Of a DNA stretch of 64,000 nt, positions 45,995 to 55,077 are shown piece by piece. The position numbers and the translations under genes are program-made. Source of the DNA: an uncultured Saprospiraceae bacterium (lineage in GTDB: Bacteria > Bacteroidota > Bacteroidia > Chitinophagales > Saprospiraceae). The notes below the pieces were generated by a model. It saw only the letters and a program-made list of their open reading frames with translations, ran no database searches and had not been told where the DNA came from. The first letter of the stretch is position 1, and each line of letters opens with the position of its first letter. The stretch is from NCBI GenBank assembly GCA_937924805.1, contig CALDTZ010000006.1, positions 145,635 through 209,634 of the forward strand. The letters run 5' to 3'.

Positions 45995-46955
45995 CGTAGC
46001 AATAATCGGATTAGGGCATATTGGTAAAAAACATATTCAAGCCATACAAACACTTGATCATATTACACTAGTCGCTACTATTGACCCAAATATTGAACAA
46101 ACGGATCTTAACGTTCCTCATTTTGGGAACATGGTTTCCTTTCAAGAATCCAACCTATCTGTCGATTTAATATCAGTATGTACTCCAAATGGAATGCATG
46201 CCAAACATACAATAGAGGCGCTTAATCTAAAGTATCATGTCGTTTGTGAAAAGCCAATGACACTATCTAAAAAAAGCGCCGAACAATTGCTAAATGCTTC
46301 ATTGCACAATGGCAAACATGTTTTTTGTGTTATGCAAAATAGATATGCTCCTCTGAGTCAATGGATGCATGATTTAGTATCAAGTAATCTACTTGGAGAA
46401 ATATATCAAGTAAATGTAACTTGCTTTTGGAATAGAGATGAACGCTATTACACAAAAGGACATTGGAGAGGATCTAAAGAAATGGATGGAGGAACCTTAT
46501 TTACACAGTTTGCCCATTATATTGATACTTTATATTGGCTTCTTGGAGATTTAAATATCAGATCTGCTTCTTTTAATAATTTTAATCATCAAGGACTCAT
46601 TGAGTTTGAAGATACAGGAAGCTTTCATTTCGAATTTGGCAACAGAGGATCAGGGCTATTTCAATATTCAACTTCTTGTTGGGATAAAAATTTTGAAAGT
46701 ACAATGAGTATTATCGCCGAAAACGGAACGTTAAAAGTAGGCGGTCAATACATGAATGAGGTTCAATTTTGTCATATAAAAGATTACACATTGCCTTCGT
46801 TTCCAACTTCTGATAATATTCAAAATCTAGGAAATATTTATAAGAATGCTCATAAAGTGATCTTTAGTCAAGACAAAATGATGACGAATGCTTTAGATGG
46901 TTTAAAAGTCGTGGAGATAATCGAAAATATTTACTCGTTTAGAAATCATGATTAA
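45978..46955 (+). CDS. Gfo/Idh/MocA oxidoreductase, WbpB/WlbA-like
   Basis: A 325-residue NAD-dependent sugar oxidoreductase: Rossmann motif [18 protein letters not shown] (5-22), CEKPMT with the catalytic lysine (about 92-97), and [20 protein letters not shown] with His near 180. WbpB/WlbA oxidises UDP-GlcNAc-uronate at C3 to allow amination. With the WbpD-like gene beside it, a diamino sugar acid is a probable component of the polysaccharide. Other MocA-family reactions remain possible. Confidence 0.75.
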   Translation: MKNKLNVAIIGLGHIGKKHIQAIQTLDHITLVATIDPNIEQTDLNVPHFGNMVSFQESNLSVDLISVCTPNGMHAKHTIEALNLKYHVVCEKPMTLSKKSAEQLLNASLHNGKHVFCVMQNRYAPLSQWMHDLVSSNLLGEIYQVNVTCFWNRDERYYTKGHWRGSKEMDGGTLFTQFAHYIDTLYWLLGDLNIRSASFNNFNHQGLIEFEDTGSFHFEFGNRGSGLFQYSTSCWDKNFESTMSIIAENGTLKVGGQYMNEVQFCHIKDYTLPSFPTSDNIQNLGNIYKNAHKVIFSQDKMMTNALDGLKVVEIIENIYSFRNHD

Positions 46956-47466
46956 AACAAAAGAAAAACGATGGTATGCTGTTTATACAAAGTATAAAAG
47001 CGAAAAACTTGTAGCAGAACATCTTCAAGCAAAGAATATAGAAGCGTTTACTCCTTTGTTGAAAAAAGTAAAACGCTATCAAAAGAAAACAAAAACACAT
47101 TTCTACCCACTTATCAACAACTATACTTTCGTCAAAATAAATGAAAAGGAAAGAAAAAAAGTGTTAGAAACAAAAAACGTTTTAGGTTTTTTAAAAATTG
47201 GGAGTGATCTACCCCATATTCCTAAGGAAGAAATAAACACCTTAAAACGAGTGGTTGGAGAAAATCTAGAAATAGACCTATTCAACTCGCCAGATAAAAT
47301 TGGAGAAGAAGTTGAAATTATCCAGGGAGCATTGACTGGTATGAAAGGTCAATTGGTTTCTGTTTTTAATAAATCAGAATTTATCATTCAATTGAAGCAA
47401 TTAGGGGTTCATCTTAAAATAGGTGTTCATCCAAGATATTTAAGAAAAACGCTTTCAATCGAATGA
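46948..47466 (+). CDS. NusG-like transcription antiterminator (UpxY/RfaH type)
   Basis: A 172-residue NusG paralogue: the N-terminal NGN domain (about 8-105, RWYAVYTKYKSEKLVAEHL, then FYPLINNYTFVKI) and C-terminal KOW domain (about 118-170, VEIIQGALTGMKGQLVSV). UpxY/RfaH proteins load on RNA polymerase at leader sequences and let it read through long glycan operons. It overlaps the preceding gene by 8 bases. Directly downstream is a leader with a hairpin and an ops-like motif (47467-47533), a plausible target. Confidence 0.9.
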   Translation: MIKTKEKRWYAVYTKYKSEKLVAEHLQAKNIEAFTPLLKKVKRYQKKTKTHFYPLINNYTFVKINEKERKKVLETKNVLGFLKIGSDLPHIPKEEINTLKRVVGENLEIDLFNSPDKIGEEVEIIQGALTGMKGQLVSVFNKSEFIIQLKQLGVHLKIGVHPRYLRKTLSIE

Positions 47467-47533
47467 CAATAAGCCTTAATAATTAATTGGAAAAGGCGCA
47501 TTTTTTTGCGACCCTTATTGGGCGGAGCCTATG
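47467..47533 (+). promoter_or_regulatory. Structured leader with ops-like motif
   Basis: Outer stem CAATAAG (47467-47473) / CTTATTG (47514-47520) encloses an inner hairpin GGCGCA (47495-47500) / TGCG-A-CC (47507-47513) with a T-only loop. Immediately after it comes GGCGGAGCCTATG (47521-47533), close to the enteric ops core GGCGGTAGC with one base missing. It starts 1 base after the NusG-like stop codon. Candidate recruitment site for that protein; inferred. Confidence 0.45.
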
Positions 47534-47560
47534 TTTTAAGTAAATAACAAGCCCATTAAA

Positions 47561-47590
47561 TTGCCATTAGTGAAATAAAATTTAATTTTG
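47561..47590 (+). promoter_or_regulatory. Promoter of cysC-cysD-cysN
   Basis: TTG (47561-47563), 19 bases, TAATTTTG (47583-47590): a full consensus match. Transcription should start only a few bases before the cysC ATG at 47600, and rules out the in-frame TTG at 47588, which lies inside the -7 box. Confidence 0.8.
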
Positions 47591-47599
47591 CACCAAATT

Positions 47600-48199
47600 A
47601 TGGAAAACAATATACATCCCATCTTTGATCGTCTGTTACAAAGGAGTGATAAGGAGAAATTCTTAAATCAAAAATCATTTGTAATCTGGATGACAGGTTT
47701 GTCTGGATCAGGTAAAAGTACGATTGCTCAAGCTTTGGAAAACAAACTTTTTTCCCAAGGAATATTTACACAAGTACTTGATGGAGATAATACTCGAACA
47801 GGTATTTGTAACAATTTAGGTTTTACACTTGAAGATCGTGCAGAAAATATTAGAAGAATAGCTGAAGTTTCGAGACTTTTTAAAGATTCTGGTGTCTTAT
47901 GTATTAATAGCTTTGTAAGTCCAACAGTTGATATTCGAAAATCTGCGAAAGAAATTATTGGAAAAGATGACTTTTTAGAAATTTATATCAATGCGCCGAT
48001 TGAACTTTGTGAAGCTAGAGATGTAAAGGGACTCTATAAAAAAGCTAGAGCAGGTGAAATAAAGGGCTTTACAGGGATAGATTCCCCTTTTGAAGCACCT
48101 AAAGATCCTTTTTTAGAAATACATACAGGCGAATTGTCGATTGAAGAGGCTGTTGAAAAAATATATAAAAACATAATACCCTTAATCGGGCTAAAATAA
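47600..48199 (+). CDS. cysC: Adenylylsulfate (APS) kinase
   Basis: A 199-residue APS kinase from the ATG at 47600. Walker A GLSGSGKST (33-41), DGDNTRTGICNNLGF (APS-binding DGD...R...L type), and KGLYKKARAGEIKGFTGI. It phosphorylates adenylylsulfate at 3' to give PAPS, the sulfate donor for sulfotransferases. Its place directly before cysD and cysN and inside a sulfotransferase-rich glycan locus points to sulfation. It has its own promoter. Confidence 0.95.
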   Translation: MENNIHPIFDRLLQRSDKEKFLNQKSFVIWMTGLSGSGKSTIAQALENKLFSQGIFTQVLDGDNTRTGICNNLGFTLEDRAENIRRIAEVSRLFKDSGVLCINSFVSPTVDIRKSAKEIIGKDDFLEIYINAPIELCEARDVKGLYKKARAGEIKGFTGIDSPFEAPKDPFLEIHTGELSIEEAVEKIYKNIIPLIGLK

Positions 48200-48203
48200 A
48201 ATT

Positions 48204-49106
48204 ATGAATTACCACATTAATCATCTTCAGGAATTGGAGTCTGAATCCATCTTTATACTTAGAGAGGTTGCTTCAAAGTTTGAAAATCCTGTTCTCATGT
48301 TTTCAGGAGGAAAAGATTCAATTTTAATGGTTCATTTAGCGTATAAAGCCTTTTATCCAGCTAAAGTACCTTTTACACTTCTTCATATTGATACTGGGCA
48401 TAACTTCGAAGAGACGTTAAAGTTTCGTGATGAACTCGTAAAGAAAACCGGTGCAAAACTAATCGTTGGATCCGTTCAAGATGCGATTGATTCAGGGATG
48501 GTAACTGAAGAAAAAGGGTTTAGTGCTAGTAGAAATGGATTGCAAACGGCAGTACTTTTAGACGAATTAGAAAAAGGAAAATTCGATGCTGCATTAGGTG
48601 GTGCTCGAAGAGATGAAGAAAAAGCTAGAGCAAAAGAACGTTTCTTTTCACATAGAGATGATTTTGGACAATGGGATCCAAAAAATCAAAGACCTGAACT
48701 TTGGAATTTGTTTAATGCAAAACACAATCTAGGTGAACACTTTAGAGTCTTTCCAATAAGTAACTGGACAGAACTAGATGTTTGGCAATACCTAGCAATG
48801 GAAAAGGTCGAGCTTCCTTCATTATATTATGCACATGAAAGACTGGTTATAGAAAGAGATGGTGTCCTTTTGGCTGATTCTGAATATATCCCTAAAAAGG
48901 AAGGAGAAAAAGCATTTAAAGAAATGGTGCGATGTCGTACTATAGGAGATGTTACTTGTACTGGAGTTTGGCGTTCTGATGCCAAAACAACCGAAGATAT
49001 TATCGAAGAGATTGCTACCACGAGAATGACTGAAAGAGGTGGGAGAACCGATGATAAACGTAGTGAAACAAGTATGGAAGACCGAAAGAAAAAAGGATAT
49101 TTTTAG
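48204..49106 (+). CDS. cysD: Sulfate adenylyltransferase subunit 2
   Basis: A 300-residue PP-loop protein: SGGKDS (34-39), LLHIDTGHNFEET, GGARRDEEKARAKER and the SNWTELDVWQY segment are all typical of CysD. With CysN it makes adenylylsulfate from sulfate and ATP. It follows cysC by 4 bases and precedes cysN by 33 bases. Confidence 0.97.
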   Translation: MNYHINHLQELESESIFILREVASKFENPVLMFSGGKDSILMVHLAYKAFYPAKVPFTLLHIDTGHNFEETLKFRDELVKKTGAKLIVGSVQDAIDSGMVTEEKGFSASRNGLQTAVLLDELEKGKFDAALGGARRDEEKARAKERFFSHRDDFGQWDPKNQRPELWNLFNAKHNLGEHFRVFPISNWTELDVWQYLAMEKVELPSLYYAHERLVIERDGVLLADSEYIPKKEGEKAFKEMVRCRTIGDVTCTGVWRSDAKTTEDIIEEIATTRMTERGGRTDDKRSETSMEDRKKKGYF

Positions 49107-49139
49107 CATTAGACAGCATAGCTGTACAAAATAAATATT

Positions 49140-50402
49140 ATGGCAGATTACAAATCAAGCGAATTATTAAGGTTTACAACGGCAGGAAGTGTTGATGATG
49201 GAAAATCCACTTTGATTGGTCGTTTACTTTATGATAGTAAATCAATATACCAAGATCAATACGATACAATAAAAGCAACCTCTGAAAGAAGAGGAGAAGA
49301 AACGGTAAACCTTGCCTTACTTACAGATGGACTTAAGTCTGAAAGAGAACAAGGAATTACCATAGATGTAGCGTACAGATATTTCTCTACTCCAAAAAGA
49401 AAATTTATTATTGCCGATACTCCAGGCCATATTCAATATACACGTAATATGGTTACTGGTGCTTCTACAGCAAATGTCGCTTTAGTGTTAGTAGATGCAA
49501 GAAATGGAGTTGTAGAACAAACAAAAAGGCATGCGATTATAGCTTCTTTACTTCAAATTCCCCATTTAGTTGTTTGTATTAATAAAATGGATTTAGTTGA
49601 TTATAAAGAAGAAGCATATGACAAAATTCAAAGAGATTTTGAACAGTTTGCAGCTAAATTAGATGTAAAGGATGTTCACTTTATCCCTATCTCTGCACTC
49701 GAAGGTGATAACGTTGTAAACAGGTCAACTAAAATGCCTTGGTTCGAAGGACAAACATTAATGTATTATCTCGAAAATGTACATATCGCAAGTGATCATA
49801 ATTATATTGACGTAAGATTCCCTGTTCAGTATGTTATTCGTCCTTACAGTGATGAATTCCATGACTATAGAGGCTACGCAGGGAGAGTTGCTGGTGGTAT
49901 AATTAAAGTTGGCGATGAGGTGACACTATTACCTTCTGGATTTAGTTCTAAAATTGCAAACATAGTAGGAGCCGGTGGTGATCAAAAAGAAGCATTTCCT
50001 CCACAATCCGTTACCATACTTTTAGAAAATGATTTCGACTTAAGTAGAGGAGATATGATTGTAAGAAAAAACAATCAGCCTGAGGTTACTCAAGATGTTG
50101 ATATTATGCTTTGTTGGTTTGATTCGAATAAACCACTTAAAGAAAAAGGAAAATATACCTTGCTACATACTACACAAGAAGTAAGATGTGTTATTCAAAA
50201 AATTCGCTACAAGCTTGATATTAATACGCTGCATAGAGATGAAGAAGATTCTGTTATTGGTATGAATGATATTGGACGTATTCAAATCAGAACGACAAAG
50301 CCATTATTTGCAGATGCTTACAGAAAAAATCGTATTACAGGAAGTGTTATCCTTGTTGACGAAGGGACCAACAATACGATTGCAGCTGGTATGATCGTAT
50401 AA
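49140..50402 (+). CDS. cysN: Sulfate adenylyltransferase subunit 1 (GTPase)
   Basis: A 420-residue EF-Tu-like GTPase that drives CysD. G1 GSVDDGKST (16-24), switch and G3 DTPGHIQYTRNM, and G4 NKMD are intact, followed by two beta-barrel domains. No APS kinase domain is fused; cysC is a separate gene upstream. It ends the cys unit; a flippase gene begins within 75 bases. Confidence 0.97.
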   Translation: MADYKSSELLRFTTAGSVDDGKSTLIGRLLYDSKSIYQDQYDTIKATSERRGEETVNLALLTDGLKSEREQGITIDVAYRYFSTPKRKFIIADTPGHIQYTRNMVTGASTANVALVLVDARNGVVEQTKRHAIIASLLQIPHLVVCINKMDLVDYKEEAYDKIQRDFEQFAAKLDVKDVHFIPISALEGDNVVNRSTKMPWFEGQTLMYYLENVHIASDHNYIDVRFPVQYVIRPYSDEFHDYRGYAGRVAGGIIKVGDEVTLLPSGFSSKIANIVGAGGDQKEAFPPQSVTILLENDFDLSRGDMIVRKNNQPEVTQDVDIMLCWFDSNKPLKEKGKYTLLHTTQEVRCVIQKIRYKLDINTLHRDEEDSVIGMNDIGRIQIRTTKPLFADAYRKNRITGSVILVDEGTNNTIAAGMIV

Positions 50403-50476
50403 CTACTAAAACATCGTTTTAAACCATTATTATTTCTTCTTTTCTAAGTAAGAAAAACAGTCTTATACTTATAAGG

Positions 50477-51673
50477 TTGTTAGGTGTAGGACTATCTATG
50501 ATGATTACTTTGATCATCACTAGGGTTTATGGGGCCGATGCTTTTGGCAACTATGCATTGTTTATCGTAGCAATTCAATTTTCTGCGATGATTGCTACTT
50601 TTGGTTTAGATCAATATTTATTAAGAGATATATCCAAAGCTTTCAAATTAGGTAATGAAAACGAAATAGGAGATAAATCTAGTTTCTCGTTTCTATTTTC
50701 AACATACCTTGCAATAATAACATTGAGCCTTTTCTATGTTGTTAACCAATACGTTGCTTTAATAACTGATTTTTCATTTGCTATCCTTTTAATTGGTGGA
50801 ATATCACTTGTCTGGATGAGACTTGGAGGTGAGCTTATTAGAGCTTTCGAAAAACCATTTACGTATTCAATTTTAAGTTATATAGCCGTTCATCTATTTT
50901 TAGGTCTCTTTATATTATTAAATCAATTGAATATCATAGGTCGTGATATCGTTGAATATTATGCATATTCTGTTGCTATTGTTGCCATTTTTATATTCTT
51001 TTTCCATATCAAACATGTATGGAAAAACAAAATTACGTTTCAAATCAATCAATTTGAATGGCTCCAAAAGGCATTTCCATTTTTTTTAGTTTCGTCGATT
51101 TCTTTTGTAAATGAATGGGTTGATAAGGTTTGTTTAAAATTATTTACTACATCTTATGAAGTTGGTCTTTACACCGTTGATTATCGATTGGCACAACTTG
51201 TTGCTTTTCCTTTAATGGCACTAAATATTATGCTCGCTCCTGCAGTTGCTAATCAACTAAAAAATAAAATTTCAATGCAAAACCTTATTTCTAATACAAC
51301 TAAAAAAAGCGTTGTATGGGGTTTTTCAATATTAATTATCTTGGTATTCTTTGGCGAGTTTTTATTAGCTCTTTTTGGTCAAGAATTTGTTTCTAGTTAT
51401 CCAATCATGATTATTTTATGTGTTGCTCAAATCATTAACGTAATCATTGGACCTATTGGCGTGATCATGAAAATGACAAACGGAGAAAAAGCACTTCAAC
51501 ATATACTAATTATTTCTACCATTCTAAATATCATTTTAAACTGTTTATTGATTCCAGAATACGAAACATTCGGTGCAGCAACCAGTACACTTATAAGTAT
51601 CGCTGTAACCAATTTATTGGGTGCCATTTGGATAAAAAAACAGTTAAATGTTCAGTCTTGGTTAAAAATATAA
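50477..51673 (+). CDS. Polysaccharide flippase (Wzx/MATE-like), first of two
   Basis: A membrane protein of 398 residues (from TTG 50477) with about eleven to twelve helices, typical of Wzx/polysaccharide transporters (ITRVYGADAFGNYALF in the first loop; PAVANQLKNK). It moves lipid-linked repeat units across the inner membrane. From the TTG the first helix is short on its cytoplasmic side; the frame is open upstream to 50423 and encodes a basic run (SKKNSLILIRLL) that would fit the family, but it has no ATG/GTG/TTG, only ATT codons at 50426-50434. The true start is therefore uncertain. Confidence 0.8.
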   Translation: MLGVGLSMMITLIITRVYGADAFGNYALFIVAIQFSAMIATFGLDQYLLRDISKAFKLGNENEIGDKSSFSFLFSTYLAIITLSLFYVVNQYVALITDFSFAILLIGGISLVWMRLGGELIRAFEKPFTYSILSYIAVHLFLGLFILLNQLNIIGRDIVEYYAYSVAIVAIFIFFFHIKHVWKNKITFQINQFEWLQKAFPFFLVSSISFVNEWVDKVCLKLFTTSYEVGLYTVDYRLAQLVAFPLMALNIMLAPAVANQLKNKISMQNLISNTTKKSVVWGFSILIILVFFGEFLLALFGQEFVSSYPIMIILCVAQIINVIIGPIGVIMKMTNGEKALQHILIISTILNIILNCLLIPEYETFGAATSTLISIAVTNLLGAIWIKKQLNVQSWLKI

Positions 51674-51690
51674 TTTCATTTTAAACTCCT

Positions 51691-53196
51691 TTGAGCCTTA
51701 AAACAAAAGCACTTAGTGGCGTAAAATGGCAAATAGCAGCCATTGCAATTCAAGCGATCATTAGTTTGATCACCATAGCAATCTATGGGAGGCTTATCAG
51801 TTACGATGCTTTTGGGCAATTTGCCATTTTAAATGTTTTTATGTTGTTCGTCGTTTCGCTCACAGAATTTGGTTTTGGTGCCTCCTTGATTCAGCTCGAA
51901 CAGTATAAAAAAGAACATCTTTCATTTGCATTTTACGCAAGCATCCTTCTCGGCGTTCTAACTTTTTTAGTCATGTATTTTAGCGCACCATGGATCGCTC
52001 AATATTATGAAAACAAAGTACCTCAATTTGCAATACAAATTGTTGCTATTAACTTAATTATAAAAAGCCTAGGTGTTGTTTCTAATGCTTTATTAATAAG
52101 AGAATTTAAATTCAAACAGTTATTTATTTCGATATTAATTGGGAATTTGGTGGGAGGAGCTTTTCTGGGTGTTTTTCTAGCTTATAAAGGCTATGAATTG
52201 TGGGCACTTGTATTGTCTCTTTTATTTATAAACTTAATAATCGTTCTGATTAATTTTTATTTTACTCGACATAGCATTAAGTTATCTTTCAATACAGAAA
52301 GCTCTAAAGAAATTCTATCCTATGGAAGTGGTTTAACAGGTTTTAGGCTGATAGGTCAACTTGGAAACACCGTTGATAAATTAATTTTAGGCAAATATCT
52401 TCCCATGAACATTGTTGGGTTTTATGATCGTGCATTTTACTTATCCAACTTGCCAAAAGTTTATGTAGCAAAATCGATAGATGGCGTACTTTTTTCAAGC
52501 CTTTCGAGACTTCAGAATAGTACTCCAAAATTTGCCTCTGTTTACTTAAATACCTTGTCCATTATTAGCGTTATAATGTTGGTTTTTTCGATAAACCTTT
52601 TCTTTTTCTCAGAGGAAATAATTACCCTGTTTATAGGTGAGAAATGGCGATCCGCAGCACCTATCGTTCGAATATTTAGCTTTTATGCGTTCATTATATT
52701 ATTCATACGATTCTCAGATACCGTCATTCGGGCTAAGAATCGATTCTTAGGCGGTACGTTAATAAAAATCATTTTTACAATCATTAAAATCGGTGTAATC
52801 TTATATTTCATAAATGATACACTGATCACAATTGCCTCTGGAGCAGTTTTATCTTATTTTATTCATGCAATTCTCATCATTGGTTTCGCCTTACATATTG
52901 CCAACATACCAATGAAACAATTCTTAAAAGCGATGTATCCAATGACAAAATTAGGCGTTTTACTCTTGATTAAAACCTTGATTATTATTAATATAAACTT
53001 AGGACTAAATTCATATTTCTTATTTTTCGTTTCGCTTTTCCTTGATGTTGTAATAACCGTTGGCTCATTATTATTAATTCCAAAAATGTACGGACTTGAG
53101 GTTGTGGAATTGTTTCTATCTATCATTGAATCACAAACAAACACAAGGGAAACCTTTATCTCATCTTTAATAAAAATGATAAGACTCAGGCTTTGA
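51691..53196 (+). CDS. Lipopolysaccharide/O-antigen-type flippase, second of two
   Basis: A 501-residue membrane protein with about twelve to fourteen helices. The N-terminus LKTKALSGVKW and the early YGRLISYDAFGQFAILNVF block match the WzxC/polysaccharide_synt_3 group, a different branch from the flippase just upstream. The start is TTG at 51691, 18 bases after the previous stop; its stop overlaps the first sulfotransferase (TTGA). Two different flippases side by side suggest two substrates or a change of specificity. Confidence 0.85.
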   Translation: MSLKTKALSGVKWQIAAIAIQAIISLITIAIYGRLISYDAFGQFAILNVFMLFVVSLTEFGFGASLIQLEQYKKEHLSFAFYASILLGVLTFLVMYFSAPWIAQYYENKVPQFAIQIVAINLIIKSLGVVSNALLIREFKFKQLFISILIGNLVGGAFLGVFLAYKGYELWALVLSLLFINLIIVLINFYFTRHSIKLSFNTESSKEILSYGSGLTGFRLIGQLGNTVDKLILGKYLPMNIVGFYDRAFYLSNLPKVYVAKSIDGVLFSSLSRLQNSTPKFASVYLNTLSIISVIMLVFSINLFFFSEEIITLFIGEKWRSAAPIVRIFSFYAFIILFIRFSDTVIRAKNRFLGGTLIKIIFTIIKIGVILYFINDTLITIASGAVLSYFIHAILIIGFALHIANIPMKQFLKAMYPMTKLGVLLLIKTLIIININLGLNSYFLFFVSLFLDVVITVGSLLLIPKMYGLEVVELFLSIIESQTNTRETFISSLIKMIRLRL

Positions 53197-54164
53197 ATTA
53201 TATTTTCTTACTTTATATGCCAAGGTCTGGATCAACAATGCTTGCATCAGAAATCGCAAAAAACACACAAGACATACTTTGTCTTCCTGAATTAAAAATG
53301 GTGGAAATCCTTCAATTATTGGGATCATCCTATTTATATAAGGCCAATTCAAAACAAATTCTTGCTCATCTCAAAACGGATCCTCGCTGGAAAAACATCT
53401 ACATCGAAGACAACGATTTTATTGAAAAGGTAAACGTAGTGGAAGAAAAAACAGTGAAAAGTATTACCGATGCCGTAGTTCACTTAATTATGTCAAAAAA
53501 CAAAATTACTAGTTCTTTTTGCTTAATCAAAAATGGTACAAGTCTATGGAATGCAACTGATTTGATTTCACATTTCCCCAATGCACAATTTTTACATATT
53601 TATAGAGACCCTAGAGGTGTTATCTCTTCTATGAAATTAGCACGCTCGGCATTTGTAAAAAATCAACCTTTTACTCGTAAAACCACATACCAACTTTCCC
53701 TTCTTTACAACCGTTACAGGGAAAACGTACGGTTAATAAATACCAATGTTTATTCTATTAATTATAAAGAACTCATCCTCAATCATTCAACATGTTTAGA
53801 TAATCTTTTTAGTCATTATCAATTGAATAAAAAGAAGGCAGAACCTATTTTTTCGATTAGTAAAAAAGAAAAAACATTACACAAAAACATAGGTCTTTCG
53901 CCTAACATAAAAAGTATTGATCGTTGGAAAACGAACCTAATAAAGGAAGATATTGCGTTAATTGAGCATCTTTGCTCTCTCTATCTTATTGATCCAAAAC
54001 TATATGAAAACATTCCTCTTTCATTTTATATAAAAAAACAAAAATGGACTGCTAAAAAAAATACAGTCCTTCGTTATAGTCATGCATTATGGTTTTATTT
54101 ACGTCCAAATAACTGGAAAAAAGCAATTTTAAGGATTAAGTATTTACTACACTTTGGGAAGTAA
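53193..54164 (+). CDS. Sulfotransferase (1 of 4)
   Basis: A 323-residue cytosolic sulfotransferase. The 5'-phosphosulfate loop is MPRSGSTML (9-17) near the very N-terminus, and the 3'-phosphate motif is YRDPRGVISSM (Arg138, Ser145). It transfers sulfate from PAPS to a sugar or glycan. The start is TTG at 53193, overlapping the flippase stop by 4 bases; the next sulfotransferase overlaps its end by 11 bases. The acceptor cannot be read from sequence. Confidence 0.85.
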   Translation: MNYIFLLYMPRSGSTMLASEIAKNTQDILCLPELKMVEILQLLGSSYLYKANSKQILAHLKTDPRWKNIYIEDNDFIEKVNVVEEKTVKSITDAVVHLIMSKNKITSSFCLIKNGTSLWNATDLISHFPNAQFLHIYRDPRGVISSMKLARSAFVKNQPFTRKTTYQLSLLYNRYRENVRLINTNVYSINYKELILNHSTCLDNLFSHYQLNKKKAEPIFSISKKEKTLHKNIGLSPNIKSIDRWKTNLIKEDIALIEHLCSLYLIDPKLYENIPLSFYIKKQKWTAKKNTVLRYSHALWFYLRPNNWKKAILRIKYLLHFGK

Positions 54165-55077
54165 GACCTACATAATAATTATTGGTGCCAATCGATCAGG
54201 AAGTACTTCATTGTATCACTACTTAGGAGAACATCCAGAAATTGCAAAATCCAAAATTAAAATGGTCGGGTACTTTTTAGATCCAAAATATTCAAAAGGT
54301 AATATCCCTGTAGCTAATTATTTTAAAGAAGAAAATGATCAATCCATTTATTCTAAACAATTTGAAGCTTCATCGTCTTCATATTTTCTGGAAGCCACGC
54401 CCGATTATTTATACTCAGAAGGAACAATAGAAAAGATCGTTGCTTTTAAGAAAAAGTTCAACATAAAAATTAAACTTATTTGTCTCATTAGAAATCCAGT
54501 AGATAGGTATGTTTCATTATACAAAAACATTATAAAACTCAATTTGCTACCCCAAAAAACAACTTTTGAATCTACCTATAATCAACAAGAAGCATCCTAC
54601 AAGGCTCCGTTATGGAAGAGTATCAAAATGATGGGTTTTTATAGTAATTTCTTAAAAGAGTACTCAAAATCATTTACTAAAAACGAGCTAAAAGTCGTTT
54701 CGTTTGACCGTTTATCGAAAGAACCACGAATTTTATTGAATGAGTTAGTTTCTTGGGTTGGACTTTCTGAAGGTCATATGCAAAAGTCCTCTTTTGATAT
54801 TTTTAATAAATCAATAAACAAAAGGCCAACACAAACACAAAATTATTATACAAAAGTCCGAAAAGTAGTTTTATCGTTGATTATTAAAAACCCCATTTTA
54901 ATTACCCTTTTAAAACCAATTGGACGTTTACTTTCATCTATATTGTTCAATAGAAAAACAAAAAAAGAAGACATTGTTGTTGATCAAAAAACGTTAGATT
55001 TATTGTCTAAAGATTATAAAGATGAAGCTAAAAAGTTACAAACTTTGTTTCCAGAATTAAAGCTTGATTGGTCATGA
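54154..55077 (+). CDS. Sulfotransferase (2 of 4)
   Basis: A 307-residue sulfotransferase of the heparan/NDST-like shape: PAPS loop GANRSGSTSLY (11-21) and 3'-phosphate motif LIRNPVDRYVSLY (Arg113, Ser121); FLEATPDYLY (about 78-87) is a family block. The start is TTG at 54154 inside the preceding sulfotransferase gene. It overlaps the deacetylase gene by 4 bases. It is not a close copy of its neighbour, so acceptor positions likely differ. Confidence 0.88.
   Translation: MGSKTYIIIIGANRSGSTSLYHYLGEHPEIAKSKIKMVGYFLDPKYSKGNIPVANYFKEENDQSIYSKQFEASSSSYFLEATPDYLYSEGTIEKIVAFKKKFNIKIKLICLIRNPVDRYVSLYKNIIKLNLLPQKTTFESTYNQQEASYKAPLWKSIKMMGFYSNFLKEYSKSFTKNELKVVSFDRLSKEPRILLNELVSWVGLSEGHMQKSSFDIFNKSINKRPTQTQNYYTKVRKVVLSLIIKNPILITLLKPIGRLLSSILFNRKTKKEDIVVDQKTLDLLSKDYKDEAKKLQTLFPELKLDWS

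Noticed and set aside
53167..53352. Open frame on the minus strand across the flippase-sulfotransferase junction
   Set aside because: Antisense shadow of the sulfotransferase start, with no features of a gene.
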